From: an uncultured Eubacteriales bacterium
GTDB lineage: Bacteria > Bacillota > Clostridia > Peptostreptococcales > Anaerovoracaceae
Length of the DNA: 64,000 nucleotides
NCBI GenBank assembly: GCA_949285555.1
Contig: CASDYG010000004.1
Span: 62,001 to 126,000, forward strand
Direction: 5' to 3'
Below are positions 10,427 to 19,347 of the stretch, in pieces (positions within the stretch are counted from its first letter, which is position 1; every line of letters begins with the position of its first letter). Below the pieces are notes generated by a model that did no database searches, had not been told where the DNA came from, and worked only from the letters and a program-made list of their open reading frames with translations. Position numbers and translations under genes: made by a program.

Positions 10427-13400
10427 CTATGGCATTACTACTACCTTTACCACCTTTTCCTCATAGCCAGGTAGATTTAGTTTAATATTTGTAATTTGCC
10501 ACTTATCATCCTTTTTCTTATATGCTACTTTTCCATAACTGTAGTCAGTATTTAAGCGAAGCTCAACCTTATTATTGGACGGCTCCCTTCTAAGGTACCA
10601 GCTTCCATCTTCATTAGCAGCTTTTTTATTCCTATGCTTCACTTCAAATTCATCATAATCCCCACTCTGCATCATAACTCGTAGGTTTTCTTCTAAGAAT
10701 TTTCTAGTAAGACCTTCAAATTCCAATTCTAGATTTATTGTTGTATGCTGACCGTAAACATATACGCAAAGATTATCATCCGGTGTTCTGCCATTGTCTT
10801 CTATTTCTATGGCTTCAGCCTTCCACTGCTTGAGTTGCTTAGACTCATCACTACTTGTTTCTTCTCCATCATTTTTGGGATCCTTTTCTCCCTCTGCAGG
10901 TACGGTTTCTTTCCCACCGTCTTCATCATCTGGTGATTTACCTGCATCGGGATCTGGAGTTACAGCTTCATCGCTCTTAAAACGCAAAGTGAAATCAAAA
11001 TCTTTCACATCATCGTGTCTGCCTATTACTGTCACCGCATTATCAACAATTCTATTTTTTACAGCTTCATATGGAATTTTAATATATGTTGTTTCTCCAT
11101 ATTCAGTATCTTCCTTTACAATTTCAAAGCCCTTTATTGCTTCATCACCTATATATAAAGAGATGCCAGCTTCGTCTTCTTCATCAGCCACAAGACTTAC
11201 CTTGATGTCTTTGCCATGTTCAAGCTCTGTATACTCCTTTGGAAATACGTATATCTGTTTACTCTTTGAGTAGCTTATATTTATAGGATATTTTTGACCG
11301 TCTACGTCTATCTGAAGGCTTAACTCTTCATCGTAAGAGAAGTCACTATTGCTTTTGTTATATATATTTGCAGTATTTATAGTAATTATCTTAGAATTAC
11401 TATCAAATGTGAAATGCTTGCCTAGCTGAAGCTCCTCCTCATACGGATACATGGATATTTCTCTGCTTACAGAAACATTAGCAATGCTTTCAAAATTCTT
11501 CAGCTCTATCTGTGGATTATCCTTATAGTACAGTTTTCCTTCGGAAATCAGCTGCACCTTTGGAGTCTGTGGTTTAGCTCCTACTTTTATTAAGGCTTCT
11601 ACAACAGGGGCTTCACCTGTCACACCTTCAGGAAGCTCGTATACAGCCTTTGCCTTATACTCTCCCTCCTGCCATGTATTTACATTCTTCCCATTCCATG
11701 TAACATTTACGTAGGCACTAGTATTATCGCTTAAGTTTAATGTAATTTCAGAAGGTAACTTTGCCTCCCATTCCTGCTTAGAAGCTCCATATTTCACCTC
11801 TACAGGGGCAATCTCATTTACAGACTGTACCGTCTTTTCCTTTACAAGCTCCCCTATTAGTTTTATAGTCAGACTACCGCTGAGCTTCTTGTTATATGTA
11901 TTTTTCTTGCTGGAAAAGCTTACTTTTACGCTATCCTTGTCTAACGATTTCTCCTTTACAGCAATGATTCCATCATTATATGTTACGTCGTCAGAAATGA
12001 CATTTATATCCATATTCTTAAGGAATTCAAAGCCCTTTATCGCCTCATTTCTATCTTTTTCTACGACAAGTATTTGATCGTCTAAAGATATATTAGCGTC
12101 CTTACTCCAAAGCTTATCCAGATTTTCTCCTGCAATTCTATTTTCTCCCAGCAGTATCTCCTGCAATTCATCTAGTCCTAAAATTGGCGTAATATCGCTT
12201 ATTTTATTCTTCTTAGCATTTAGGATTTGCAGATTTTTTAGAGCTTTAACAGCTTCAAGAGTATCAGCGCCTACTTCGTCTATATAAAGTGACTTTAAGC
12301 TGGTAAGATCACCTACAGGCTCAAGTCTTCCTTCTAAAGGATTCTTATTCAGCTTTAGATCAGTCAGCGACTTCATGCCTTTTAAGCCATCTATGGAATT
12401 TATCTTGTTGTCAGCAACATTTATAAACTTCAGCTTTGTTAGATCTTTAAGTTCTGGAAGTTCTGTAAGCTCATTACTATCAGCCTCTAAATATTCCAGC
12501 TCTCGCATCTCACTAATCGGCTCAAGACTCTTAATATGATTTTTTCCTATTCTAAGATGGGTAATGCCTTTAGCCCCTTTGATTGACTCTAGGCTCGTTA
12601 GACCACATCCTTCAAGGGACAGCTCCTTCATGCTATTCATTTTCTTTAAAAAGCTAAAATCACTGATTGGCACTTCCGTTAAATCCAGCTTTTCTAAATT
12701 CACCAGCATGTTAAGTGCCGTTAGATTAAACTCCTTATCATGTTCATCTTCAGCCTCTTCTTCAGCCTCTCCATGATGATGCCCTTCCCCAAGCTCATAA
12801 GCCGCAAGCTCTCTCAGGTTTACCAGCTTTGCTAGTGGAGAAAGATCTGTAACGTTAGTCTCATTTATCATTAAAATTTCAAGACTTGTTAAATCCTTTA
12901 TTGGAGATAGGTCCGTAATTTCAGGATTGCCTGCCAAAACAAGTTTTTTTAAGTTTTTAAGCCCTGAAATCACCTTTATGTCTTTATCTTCAAGGTCTTG
13001 TTGATTTCCTAAATCCAAGCTTTCTAGGCTGGTTGCCAAAGCTAGGAAGTGATAATCTTCTACAGGTAAAGAGGTTAGATTAATCTCACTAGCTTCTGCA
13101 AGCTCCTTTGGAGTAATGTCCGCCTCCACATCTTCACGTCCCATCATATAGCTAATAGGCATTTTCAGCTGCGGATTTGAATTGATTTTTTCCAGTGACT
13201 TTATAGCTAAACTTTTTTCCTCATCTATAGTAGGAGGCTTTGGCTCAGGCTGCTGTGGATTCTCCGACTCAGAACCATTATCTTTTCCATTTTCAGTGCC
13301 TTCCGGATTTGCTGATTTTTTTATCAACTCATAGCTTATTTCAGCCACAAGATAGTAAGTTTTACCATAAATTTTAAAAGGTACTTTCTTTTCAATTATT

Positions 13401-14098
13401 TTTGCATTTCCCTTATCATTATTTTCTGCTGCAAATGCTTTGCTGCCAAAACTATACGTAAGTACCATACTACCTACTAGAAGTGCAACAAACAGTTTTA
13501 TGTATTTCTTTCTGTGTTTAAGTATGTATCCAAGTAAAACGCATGAAATCGCCAAAATGCAGATGAGCAAAATAGCTAGGTATAGATTTAACTGGTCCCC
13601 TGTTTTTGGTGCATTGCTGCTTGAAATAGTTTTATTCAGATTTATAGCAGCTTTTACATTGCCCCCAGTGTTTGTGCTACCGACCACTTTATCCTTTTGG
13701 AGATCAGCTTTTTTATTATCCTCTATATCATTTGAGGTGTCACTTCCTGCAATGTCTGCTTTTGCTACTGAAAATCTGTAGTAACCCTTGCCAGCCTTGA
13801 TTTCTTTTTCTTCACTTAGAATTTTTAAATCAGAATCTAAAGTGGCATTTATATCAAATTTTGATATTATTTTTTCAACATCCTTTGCTACAATGACAGC
13901 TTCAAAGAATATTGCAGCATCATCCTCTCCTATCTGGGATATATTGATGTCAATATCATCTTCACTTATGGAAGCCTCATCAGCTAGGTTGCCTCCTTCA
14001 GGTTGTAATTTATCAGCTGCATAAGCGCTCATTGGTAAGCATATGGAAAATACCAATACCATGGCCAATGATAGCAGTAATGCCCTTGTTTGCTTCAT
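10427..14098 (-). CDS. Internalin-like LRR surface protein with internal sorting signal and second signal peptide
   Basis: A 1223-residue exported protein. Residues 1-27 are a normal signal peptide (MSAYA). A short domain (about 45-115) and a Ser/Thr/Lys linker lead to APKTGD (163-168), a membrane helix (170-191) and the basic KHRKKY. This is the form of a complete C-terminal sorting signal. The frame then continues straight into a second signal-peptide-like segment (about 196-223, ending KAFA). A spacer follows, then roughly ten leucine-rich repeats of the internalin/LRR_4 type (about 350-660; LKNLKKLVLAGNPEITDLSP), broken by the His/acid insert GHHHGEAEEEAEDEHDKE (439-456). After that come a bacterial Ig-like module (about 750-850) and more beta-rich segments. 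The C terminus, KVVKVVVMP, has no anchor. GGGAGG lies six bases before the ATG. It looks like a fusion of two surface proteins. Its ligand is unknown. Confidence 0.85.
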   Translation of the reverse strand: MKQTRALLLSLAMVLVFSICLPMSAYAADKLQPEGGNLADEASISEDDIDINISQIGEDDAAIFFEAVIVAKDVEKIISKFDINATLDSDLKILSEEKEIKAGKGYYRFSVAKADIAGSDTSNDIEDNKKADLQKDKVVGSTNTGGNVKAAINLNKTISSSNAPKTGDQLNLYLAILLICILAISCVLLGYILKHRKKYIKLFVALLVGSMVLTYSFGSKAFAAENNDKGNAKIIEKKVPFKIYGKTYYLVAEISYELIKKSANPEGTENGKDNGSESENPQQPEPKPPTIDEEKSLAIKSLEKINSNPQLKMPISYMMGREDVEADITPKELAEASEINLTSLPVEDYHFLALATSLESLDLGNQQDLEDKDIKVISGLKNLKKLVLAGNPEITDLSPIKDLTSLEILMINETNVTDLSPLAKLVNLRELAAYELGEGHHHGEAEEEAEDEHDKEFNLTALNMLVNLEKLDLTEVPISDFSFLKKMNSMKELSLEGCGLTSLESIKGAKGITHLRIGKNHIKSLEPISEMRELEYLEADSNELTELPELKDLTKLKFINVADNKINSIDGLKGMKSLTDLKLNKNPLEGRLEPVGDLTSLKSLYIDEVGADTLEAVKALKNLQILNAKKNKISDITPILGLDELQEILLGENRIAGENLDKLWSKDANISLDDQILVVEKDRNEAIKGFEFLKNMDINVISDDVTYNDGIIAVKEKSLDKDSVKVSFSSKKNTYNKKLSGSLTIKLIGELVKEKTVQSVNEIAPVEVKYGASKQEWEAKLPSEITLNLSDNTSAYVNVTWNGKNVNTWQEGEYKAKAVYELPEGVTGEAPVVEALIKVGAKPQTPKVQLISEGKLYYKDNPQIELKNFESIANVSVSREISMYPYEEELQLGKHFTFDSNSKIITINTANIYNKSNSDFSYDEELSLQIDVDGQKYPINISYSKSKQIYVFPKEYTELEHGKDIKVSLVADEEDEAGISLYIGDEAIKGFEIVKEDTEYGETTYIKIPYEAVKNRIVDNAVTVIGRHDDVKDFDFTLRFKSDEAVTPDPDAGKSPDDEDGGKETVPAEGEKDPKNDGEETSSDESKQLKQWKAEAIEIEDNGRTPDDNLCVYVYGQHTTINLELEFEGLTRKFLEENLRVMMQSGDYDEFEVKHRNKKAANEDGSWYLRREPSNNKVELRLNTDYSYGKVAYKKKDDKWQITNIKLNLPGYEEKVVKVVVMP
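12734..12790 (-). other. His/acidic insert in the LRR domain (possible metal-binding loop)
   Basis: Codons for about residues 437-455 encode a run of three His followed by Glu/Ala-rich and Asp/His residues, set between two otherwise regular leucine-rich repeats. Such His/Asp/Glu clusters often bind Zn, Ni or haem in surface proteins. Binding here is an inference from composition only. Confidence 0.45.
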
Positions 14099-14128
14099 AC
14101 ATGCCTCCCTAAAATATATAATAATTTC

Positions 14129-14164
14129 GTTAGTTTTTGCTAACTTATGTTAGCATATATTAAC
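14129..14164. promoter_or_regulatory. Array of GTTAG/CTAAC half-sites (operator candidate)
   Basis: Alternating half-sites GTTAG (14129), CTAAC (14140), GTTAG (14149) and TTAAC (14160) make three overlapping inverted repeats. The centre is a perfect GCTAAC-TTAT-GTTAGC palindrome (14139-14154). The palindrome covers the -10 of the surface-locus promoter, so a bound protein should repress. The TTAG...CTAA form recalls DtxR-family metalloregulator sites, but the match is loose. Confidence 0.5.
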
Positions 14165-14175
14165 TTCTGCGTCAA
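14147..14175 (-). promoter_or_regulatory. Promoter of the LRR-protease surface locus
   Basis: On the complement strand TTGACG (14170-14175) is followed after 17 bases by TAACAT (14147-14152), with TGC just upstream as an extended -10. Transcription would start near 14140, about 42 bases before the ATG at 14098. Confidence 0.5.
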
Positions 14176-14271
14176 CAATATTTTCTATGGTCATTTCATA
14201 CTGTCTTTGAAAAGAAAACGAATATGATTACTATAATTTGTTTGGCATGTTTTATGAATCCTTCGTAAAAT

Positions 14272-14300
14272 TTGCAAAATACACTACTTTAAGATATTAT
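14272..14300 (+). promoter_or_regulatory. Promoter of birA
   Basis: TTGCAA (14272-14277), a 17-base spacer and TATTAT (14295-14300) lie about 34 bases before the chosen birA start. It diverges from the surface-locus promoter. Confidence 0.45.
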
Positions 14301-14333
14301 ATTGTATGAAATTTAAATTATTTGGGATTTAAA

Positions 14334-15305
14334 ATGGACACTAGAGCAAAGCTATTAAAAAAACTTGAAGCAAATAGGAACAGATATCTTTCTGGCGCGG
14401 AAGTGGCAAGAGAACTTGGTGTATCGCGAAATGCCATTTGGAAGGCCATTGGTAAGCTCAAGGAAGACGGCTACAAAATTGAGGGAAGAGCGAAAGTTGG
14501 TTATCGACTTTTGGGTGGCGTAAACATCTTATCTATTGACGGTATAAAAACTTTCCTGAAAGGCAGCCCAAATATGGAAATTTTTGATACTATCAGCTCT
14601 ACAAACGATTATTGTAAAGGACAGCGACTCACTGAAACTCCTCTTCTTGTGGTTGCCAATAAGCAAACTAATGGTAAGGGCAGGCTGGGACGCACATTTT
14701 TTTCTCCGCCAAGCTCTGGGCTATATATGACCATTGGTCTAAAACCATCTTTTCCACTTGAGCATGCTCTATTTGTCACAATGGCTACTGCCGTCGCTGT
14801 TAGTCATGCAATCGAAGATGTTGCTGATATTAAGACGCGCATAAAATGGGTGAATGACATATATTATCAGGGAAAGAAAATATGTGGAATATTAACTGAA
14901 GCCACCACCAATCTTGAAACAGGAGAGGTAGATGGTCTTATTATCGGCATAGGTATAAACTGCTTTAGCAGCTCAGTACCAAAAGAGCTAGAAGGTATTG
15001 CCGGTTATATATCCAGTAATAAGAACCTTTTTTCCAGAAACGAGCTAGCTGCAAAGGTCTATGACAATATAATGGATGCCCTGGGAAGGCTAGAGGACAG
15101 ATCATTTCTACCTGAATACAGAAATCGTTGTATGCTTCTGGGAAAGCCAATTTTGGTACACCAGCATGGTGGCATGTCTATAAAAGCAACTGCGGTTGAT
15201 ATAGATCAGAATGGTGGTCTTGTGGTGGAATATTTGGAAGGTCCTAAAATGAGAACTATGGAAACTCTTGTAAGTGGTGAGGTATCCATTAGAAATGATT
15301 TTTAA
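14334..15305 (+). CDS. birA: Biotin-protein ligase with N-terminal helix-turn-helix (BirA)
   Basis: BirA activates biotin with ATP and attaches it to the lysine of biotin carboxyl carrier domains; the two-domain form also represses biotin genes. The 323-residue product has a winged helix at about 5-60 (GAEVARELGVSRNAIWKAI). The ligase core carries GKGRLGR (about 114-120, the biotinyl-AMP loop) and KWVNDIYYQGKKICGIL (about 177-193). A small C-terminal domain ends with LVSGEVSIR. The frame is open from a TTG at 14322, but the ATG at 14334 gives the usual N terminus; the ribosome site is weak (GGGA) for either. No biotin synthesis gene is in the window. A bidirectional terminator separates it from gntP. 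Confidence 0.92.
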   Translation: MDTRAKLLKKLEANRNRYLSGAEVARELGVSRNAIWKAIGKLKEDGYKIEGRAKVGYRLLGGVNILSIDGIKTFLKGSPNMEIFDTISSTNDYCKGQRLTETPLLVVANKQTNGKGRLGRTFFSPPSSGLYMTIGLKPSFPLEHALFVTMATAVAVSHAIEDVADIKTRIKWVNDIYYQGKKICGILTEATTNLETGEVDGLIIGIGINCFSSSVPKELEGIAGYISSNKNLFSRNELAAKVYDNIMDALGRLEDRSFLPEYRNRCMLLGKPILVHQHGGMSIKATAVDIDQNGGLVVEYLEGPKMRTMETLVSGEVSIRNDF

Positions 15306-15340
15306 TATTGCTCAATTTTATCATTTATAATAAGCTAAAC

Positions 15341-15374
15341 AAAAAAGGAAGAGTCATATTTCTCTTCCTTTTTT
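15341..15374. terminator. Bidirectional terminator between birA and gntP
   Basis: AAAAAAGGAAGAG (15341-15353) and CTCTTCCTTTTTT (15362-15374) are perfect complements around an 8-base loop. The A/T ends give a U tract in both directions, so it can end birA and the convergent gntP operon. Confidence 0.85.
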
Positions 15375-15391
15375 ATTGTCATAACAATAGC

Positions 15392-16780
15392 TTATCCAAA
15401 AATTGAATTTATTATTAGCAATGTCACAAAGCCTGTCGCCCAAGCTATAGTAGATATTATAGAATAACCCTTGATTTGCTCCTTTGCCTCTTCGATTCCA
15501 ATAGTTCTGTTTACAACCCAGAAAAACGAATCATTAAAATATGAGAAAAACAGCGAGCCAATACAGGCTGATAAAGTAGCGAACACAGGATTTACATCAA
15601 GTGCAAGCACTATCGGTGCAGATATGGATGCAGACGTTAGCATTGCAACTGTACCAGAACCCTGGATAAATCTGATAATAGTCGCTATAACAAAAGGAAG
15701 CAACAATGCCGGCAGTCCGTAATGGGCTATTCCCTCTGCAATTTTTGTACCTACTCCCGAATTAGTCAATACTCTTCCAAGAGCTCCGCCTCCTCCTGTT
15801 ACTAAAATAATAATACCAGCAGACTCTACACCTTTTTCAAGAACCGTCATAACCTTTTTTCTTCCCATGCCCCTTGTCAGAGTAAATATTGCAACAAGAA
15901 GTCCAATACCAACTGCTACTACTGGTGTTCCTAAAAATATTAGAAGCTGCTCAATATGTCCTGCTTCTGTCCCTTTGACCTTCAGAATTGCACTTACTAT
16001 CGTGTTTATAAGAATAAGAATTATAGGTATTACTATAGGTCCAAAGGATACTAAAGCACTTGGCATATCTTCTTCCCTTAGCTGCGTCTTGTCATCGCTC
16101 TTTTGAATTGTATCAGGTCTTATCCAGCCACCATTTTCATCTGGTAACTGGTAGAGCTTCCTTCCATAATATCTAGCATAAAGTAATGAAGCAACTAGCA
16201 TTGGAATTGCAATGAGTATTCCCCAAAGTATTACCTGACCTACATTGGCGCCAAAAATTCCGGCAGCACCTACAGGACCTGGCGTTGGTGGAACTAAGCT
16301 ATGGGTGATTACCAGACCTGCGGCAAGAGCTAGTCCCAGTGTTACGATGGATTTGCCAGTTTTGCGTGAAAGTGCTTTAGCGATCGGAGCCAAAATTATA
16401 AACCCAGAGTCACAATAGATTGGAATACTCACTAAAAAACCTGTAATGGACATAGCAATATCTTCTCTGCCCTTTCCAAGTACCTTCAAAAATGAATACG
16501 CCATTCTCTTTGCTGCACCAGCTTCTTCAAAGATTTGTCCCATCATTACTCCGAAACCGATGATGATACCTATACTGCCAAGTGTACCGCCAAAGCCTTC
16601 ACTAACACTGCTTACTACCACATTATACGGCATTCCTCCTGCAACTCCTATAAAAAGAGCGGCTATGATAAGTGCAGGAAAGGTATGTACCTTCGTTTTC
16701 ACAATGAGTCCTATCAAAAGGACCAGACCAATGCCAAGGGCAATCAGCATCTGAGTGCTGTTAATAGTTAGGTTTTCCAT
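15392..16780 (-). CDS. GntP-family sugar-acid:H+ symporter
   Basis: A 462-residue integral membrane protein with about a dozen hydrophobic segments, typical of the gluconate permease (GntP/GntT) family that imports sugar acids with protons. Family-like stretches are PIYCDSGFIILAPIAKALS, LVPPTPGPVGAAGIFGANVG and GSGTVAMLTSASISAPIV. It is the last gene of a DeoR-kinase-PdxA2-GntP cluster, so its likely substrate is the C4 sugar acid handled by the kinase (D-threonate or D-erythronate) rather than gluconate. This substrate assignment is inferred from context. A 164-base gap separates it from pdxA2, so it may also have its own promoter, although none is convincing. Confidence 0.88.
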   Translation of the reverse strand: MENLTINSTQMLIALGIGLVLLIGLIVKTKVHTFPALIIAALFIGVAGGMPYNVVVSSVSEGFGGTLGSIGIIIGFGVMMGQIFEEAGAAKRMAYSFLKVLGKGREDIAMSITGFLVSIPIYCDSGFIILAPIAKALSRKTGKSIVTLGLALAAGLVITHSLVPPTPGPVGAAGIFGANVGQVILWGILIAIPMLVASLLYARYYGRKLYQLPDENGGWIRPDTIQKSDDKTQLREEDMPSALVSFGPIVIPIILILINTIVSAILKVKGTEAGHIEQLLIFLGTPVVAVGIGLLVAIFTLTRGMGRKKVMTVLEKGVESAGIIILVTGGGGALGRVLTNSGVGTKIAEGIAHYGLPALLLPFVIATIIRFIQGSGTVAMLTSASISAPIVLALDVNPVFATLSACIGSLFFSYFNDSFFWVVNRTIGIEEAKEQIKGYSIISTIAWATGFVTLLIINSIFG

Positions 16781-16944
16781 TTCCCCTCCATAATTTATAT
16801 AAGATTAATTTGAATATTTATATCTGATGCTATGTGGTTCTGACCACAACACAGATTTTCGCTATATTTCACTATATGATAATTTACGACTTCTACGGTA
16901 AATTTTGAAAGAACTTGCTGAACTTACTAAACTTACTGTCCTTT

Positions 16945-17937
16945 TTATCGCTTAAATTTGTATCCGTATTTTGCTGCCAGTCTAACCGCTTCTATCATGC
17001 TTACTTCAGAGGCGATATTTTTGCCCGCCACATCATAAGCCGTACCATGATCTACCGATGTTCTTAAAAATGGCATCGAATTTGTTAATGATATTGTTTT
17101 CATAAAATCGTAGGTCTTAGTTGCTATGTGACCTTGATCATGATACAGGGATAAAACAGCGGCAAACTTTCCCTGCAATCCTTGATGGAAAACAGAATCT
17201 GCTCCTATAGGTCCTACAACATCATAGCCTCTAGCCTTTGCTTCCTCTATGGCTGGCACTATCTCATTCACCTCTTCCCATCCAAAAAGGCCATGTTCAC
17301 CACAGTGAGGATTAAGTCCAGCTACTGCCAGTCTGCCTTCTACTCCCAGCACCTTAAGTGCTTCTATGGATCTTTCTATATAATCTAAAACTCTATCTTT
17401 CTTTATCATTTCAATTGCTTTTAAAAGCGATACATGTCTTGAGAGGAAAAATACTCTGAGGCCATCTACTTCAAACATAGTCAAGGGATCTGACACCTTA
17501 GAAATCTCTTCAAACATTTCTGTATGCCCTATAAAAGGTACATCTGCAGCTCGAAGTGCTTCTTTATTTATAGGTGAAGTAGCTACCGAATCCACCTCTC
17601 CGTCCATGGCAAGCTGTCCTGCTTTCATAATATACTCAAAACAAGCCTGACCACATCTTGCATCTACTTTGCCATATTCGTATTCTTCTTTAATAATATC
17701 CAAATTTATTAAGTTTATGACTCCCGGCTTGTAGTTGCCCTCTTTGGGATGATTGATTTCATTGATTTCCAAATTTATACCTGTGGCCTTAAACGCCTTT
17801 TCTACCACATATCTGTCGCCTACAAGCACTAAATCAGCTTCCCTGTGAAGCTCTTCCTCTGCAAATGTCTTAATGACGATTTCAGGGCCTATTCCAGCCG
17901 GATCGCCAAGTGTTACTGCTATTCTTGATCTTTCCAT
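16945..17937 (-). CDS. pdxA2: PdxA2-type 4-phospho-D-threonate/erythronate dehydrogenase
   Basis: A 330-residue homologue of 4-hydroxythreonine-4-phosphate dehydrogenase PdxA. It opens with IAVTLGDPAGIGPEIV and carries SPINKEAL, GHTEMF (metal-binding His), GLNPHCGEHGLFG and ALSLYHDQGHIATK. Next to a DUF1537-type kinase, PdxA homologues are known as PdxA2, which oxidises and decarboxylates the 4-phosphorylated C4 acid to dihydroxyacetone phosphate. That role is preferred over vitamin B6 synthesis, because no other pdx gene is present. The open frame reaches 18015, but AGGAGG lies six bases before the ATG at 17937 (another ATG is at 17940), which leaves the usual N terminus. It starts about 38 bases after the kinase stop. 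Confidence 0.85.
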   Translation of the reverse strand: MERSRIAVTLGDPAGIGPEIVIKTFAEEELHREADLVLVGDRYVVEKAFKATGINLEINEINHPKEGNYKPGVINLINLDIIKEEYEYGKVDARCGQACFEYIMKAGQLAMDGEVDSVATSPINKEALRAADVPFIGHTEMFEEISKVSDPLTMFEVDGLRVFFLSRHVSLLKAIEMIKKDRVLDYIERSIEALKVLGVEGRLAVAGLNPHCGEHGLFGWEEVNEIVPAIEEAKARGYDVVGPIGADSVFHQGLQGKFAAVLSLYHDQGHIATKTYDFMKTISLTNSMPFLRTSVDHGTAYDVAGKNIASEVSMIEAVRLAAKYGYKFKR

Positions 17938-17975
17938 CATATTCCTCCTAATATAAGCCTTAAATACTTTAGTCT

Positions 17976-19271
17976 TTATTGCTGCTCTTCCAGCTTTAAA
18001 ATTCTTTCTATACACTGAATCATGGCATCATCGCTACCAACCATACCTCCCTTAGAAACAATTTTCAAATCATTCCTAAGCCCTCCTATAAGTCTTCCAT
18101 AGGCAGCTAGCGGCATAACTTCATCCTTTATTTCTATACCTTGACTTTGCATGGATTCAGCTAATGCAACTGTTATATCACCTCCGCTGGAAAATACTCC
18201 AGACAGTGAATTATTGTGAATTATTACTTCCTTTGCTATTTCTGCAAGTGCCGAAGAAATTTTAAGGGAAATTTCATCTACACTTTCTCCCAGATTTTCA
18301 GCAATACTTTTAAGGTTTAACCGATCTTTAATATCGGACGGTGTCGTGGTTATAATCAAAAGCTCTGCTTCATTCAAATAGTCGCCTGCTAATTTATCAC
18401 ATCGCCTTAGCTCCCTTGCATAGCCTTCACCTGTCATAAGCTTCATAGCATCTACTGAAATAACCTTGGATATATAAGCACTTTTTAGCTTTTCAAGTTG
18501 CCTTATAGTAAGCTCTGTCACCGAACCTACTACAGCCAGTGCCTTGGTTGCTACCTGCATTTTTTTATACATAATTGAGGTAAGTTGACTTGTAAACGGT
18601 CCTGGATCTACTGCTATAAAATCCACTCCACTTTTTGAACTTGCCTCAGCAACTATTCGAATATGCTCATCTGTAATAGAATCAAAGACAATCATATCTG
18701 CTGATTTACACGCATCAATAATAGCTTCCGTAAGCCAATTAACACCTTTTTCAATATTATCTAACCCTATATGGGTAATCCTTCCTTCATAACCAGCCTT
18801 CAGATTTTCTGTAGCCTTATTACTTATTACTGGCATTTTAGGATCTTTGGCGGCATCTGTATTTAGAAGCAATGTGCCATTGACATAGAGTTTATCATCT
18901 ACCAGCATCCTGCCAGATGCAGGAAATGCCGGTACGCAAAAGGCTTTCTTCCTGTGTCCAAAAAACTCCTGATATGCCTGTATCTCCGATCCCATATTCC
19001 CCCTAAGGGTGGAATCGATACGCTTGGAATACAGCCCAATATCCTCGTGCTCAAACATTTTCAGCTTCGCCTTTACAAGCTTTTTTGCCATATCGGGTGT
19101 TATGGCACGAGAATTTGTTGTACATGCAATGACGCCTACCCTTTCTGGTACATGAACTTTTTTATCTCCATATCCCAGATAGCTCATCGCATTAAGACCT
19201 ATCTTTTTCATCAATGCACAATTAGCATTTGCCCCTGTCAAGTCGTCTGCTATAATAAGAACCTTTTCCAT
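17976..19271 (-). CDS. Four-carbon acid sugar kinase (DUF1537; DtnK/OtnK/DenK type)
   Basis: A 431-residue kinase of the four-carbon acid sugar kinase family, which phosphorylates D-threonate, D-erythronate or related acids at C4 with ATP. The N-terminal domain begins KVLIIADDLTGANANCA (ADDLTGA signature) and contains KRIDSTLRGNMGSEI. The C-terminal nucleotide-binding domain has SGVFSSGGDITVALAESM and ends with KGGMVGSDDAM, like the family GGxTxGG-type end. A GAGGGA ribosome site precedes the ATG. It lies between the DeoR regulator and pdxA2, so its product should feed PdxA2. The exact stereoisomer used cannot be read from sequence. Confidence 0.87.
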   Translation of the reverse strand: MEKVLIIADDLTGANANCALMKKIGLNAMSYLGYGDKKVHVPERVGVIACTTNSRAITPDMAKKLVKAKLKMFEHEDIGLYSKRIDSTLRGNMGSEIQAYQEFFGHRKKAFCVPAFPASGRMLVDDKLYVNGTLLLNTDAAKDPKMPVISNKATENLKAGYEGRITHIGLDNIEKGVNWLTEAIIDACKSADMIVFDSITDEHIRIVAEASSKSGVDFIAVDPGPFTSQLTSIMYKKMQVATKALAVVGSVTELTIRQLEKLKSAYISKVISVDAMKLMTGEGYARELRRCDKLAGDYLNEAELLIITTTPSDIKDRLNLKSIAENLGESVDEISLKISSALAEIAKEVIIHNNSLSGVFSSGGDITVALAESMQSQGIEIKDEVMPLAAYGRLIGGLRNDLKIVSKGGMVGSDDAMIQCIERILKLEEQQ

Positions 19272-19282
19272 TTTCCCTCATC

Positions 19283-19337
19283 TAATCGTTTATTACGAAT
19301 ATATAATTAGTGTTAGTTTGCAACATTAATCGTTTAT
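19283..19337 (-). promoter_or_regulatory. Operator-like direct repeats between deoR-type regulator and kinase
   Basis: TAATCGTTTAT occurs exactly twice (19283-19293 and 19327-19337), 44 bases apart, in the 76-base gap upstream of the kinase. The first copy is part of TCGT-TTATT-ACGA. Similar TTTCG(T/A)TT(T)ATT boxes lie before the regulator gene, as expected for DeoR-family autoregulation. Confidence 0.5.
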
Positions 19338-19347
19338 CGCAAATTTA

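Noticed and set aside
16834-16904. Inverted repeats GTGGT-TCTG-ACCAC and AATTTAC-N10-GTAAATT before gntP
   Set aside because: Both are short, have no U tract and do not match the DeoR boxes. They could be operators but there is no support beyond symmetry.
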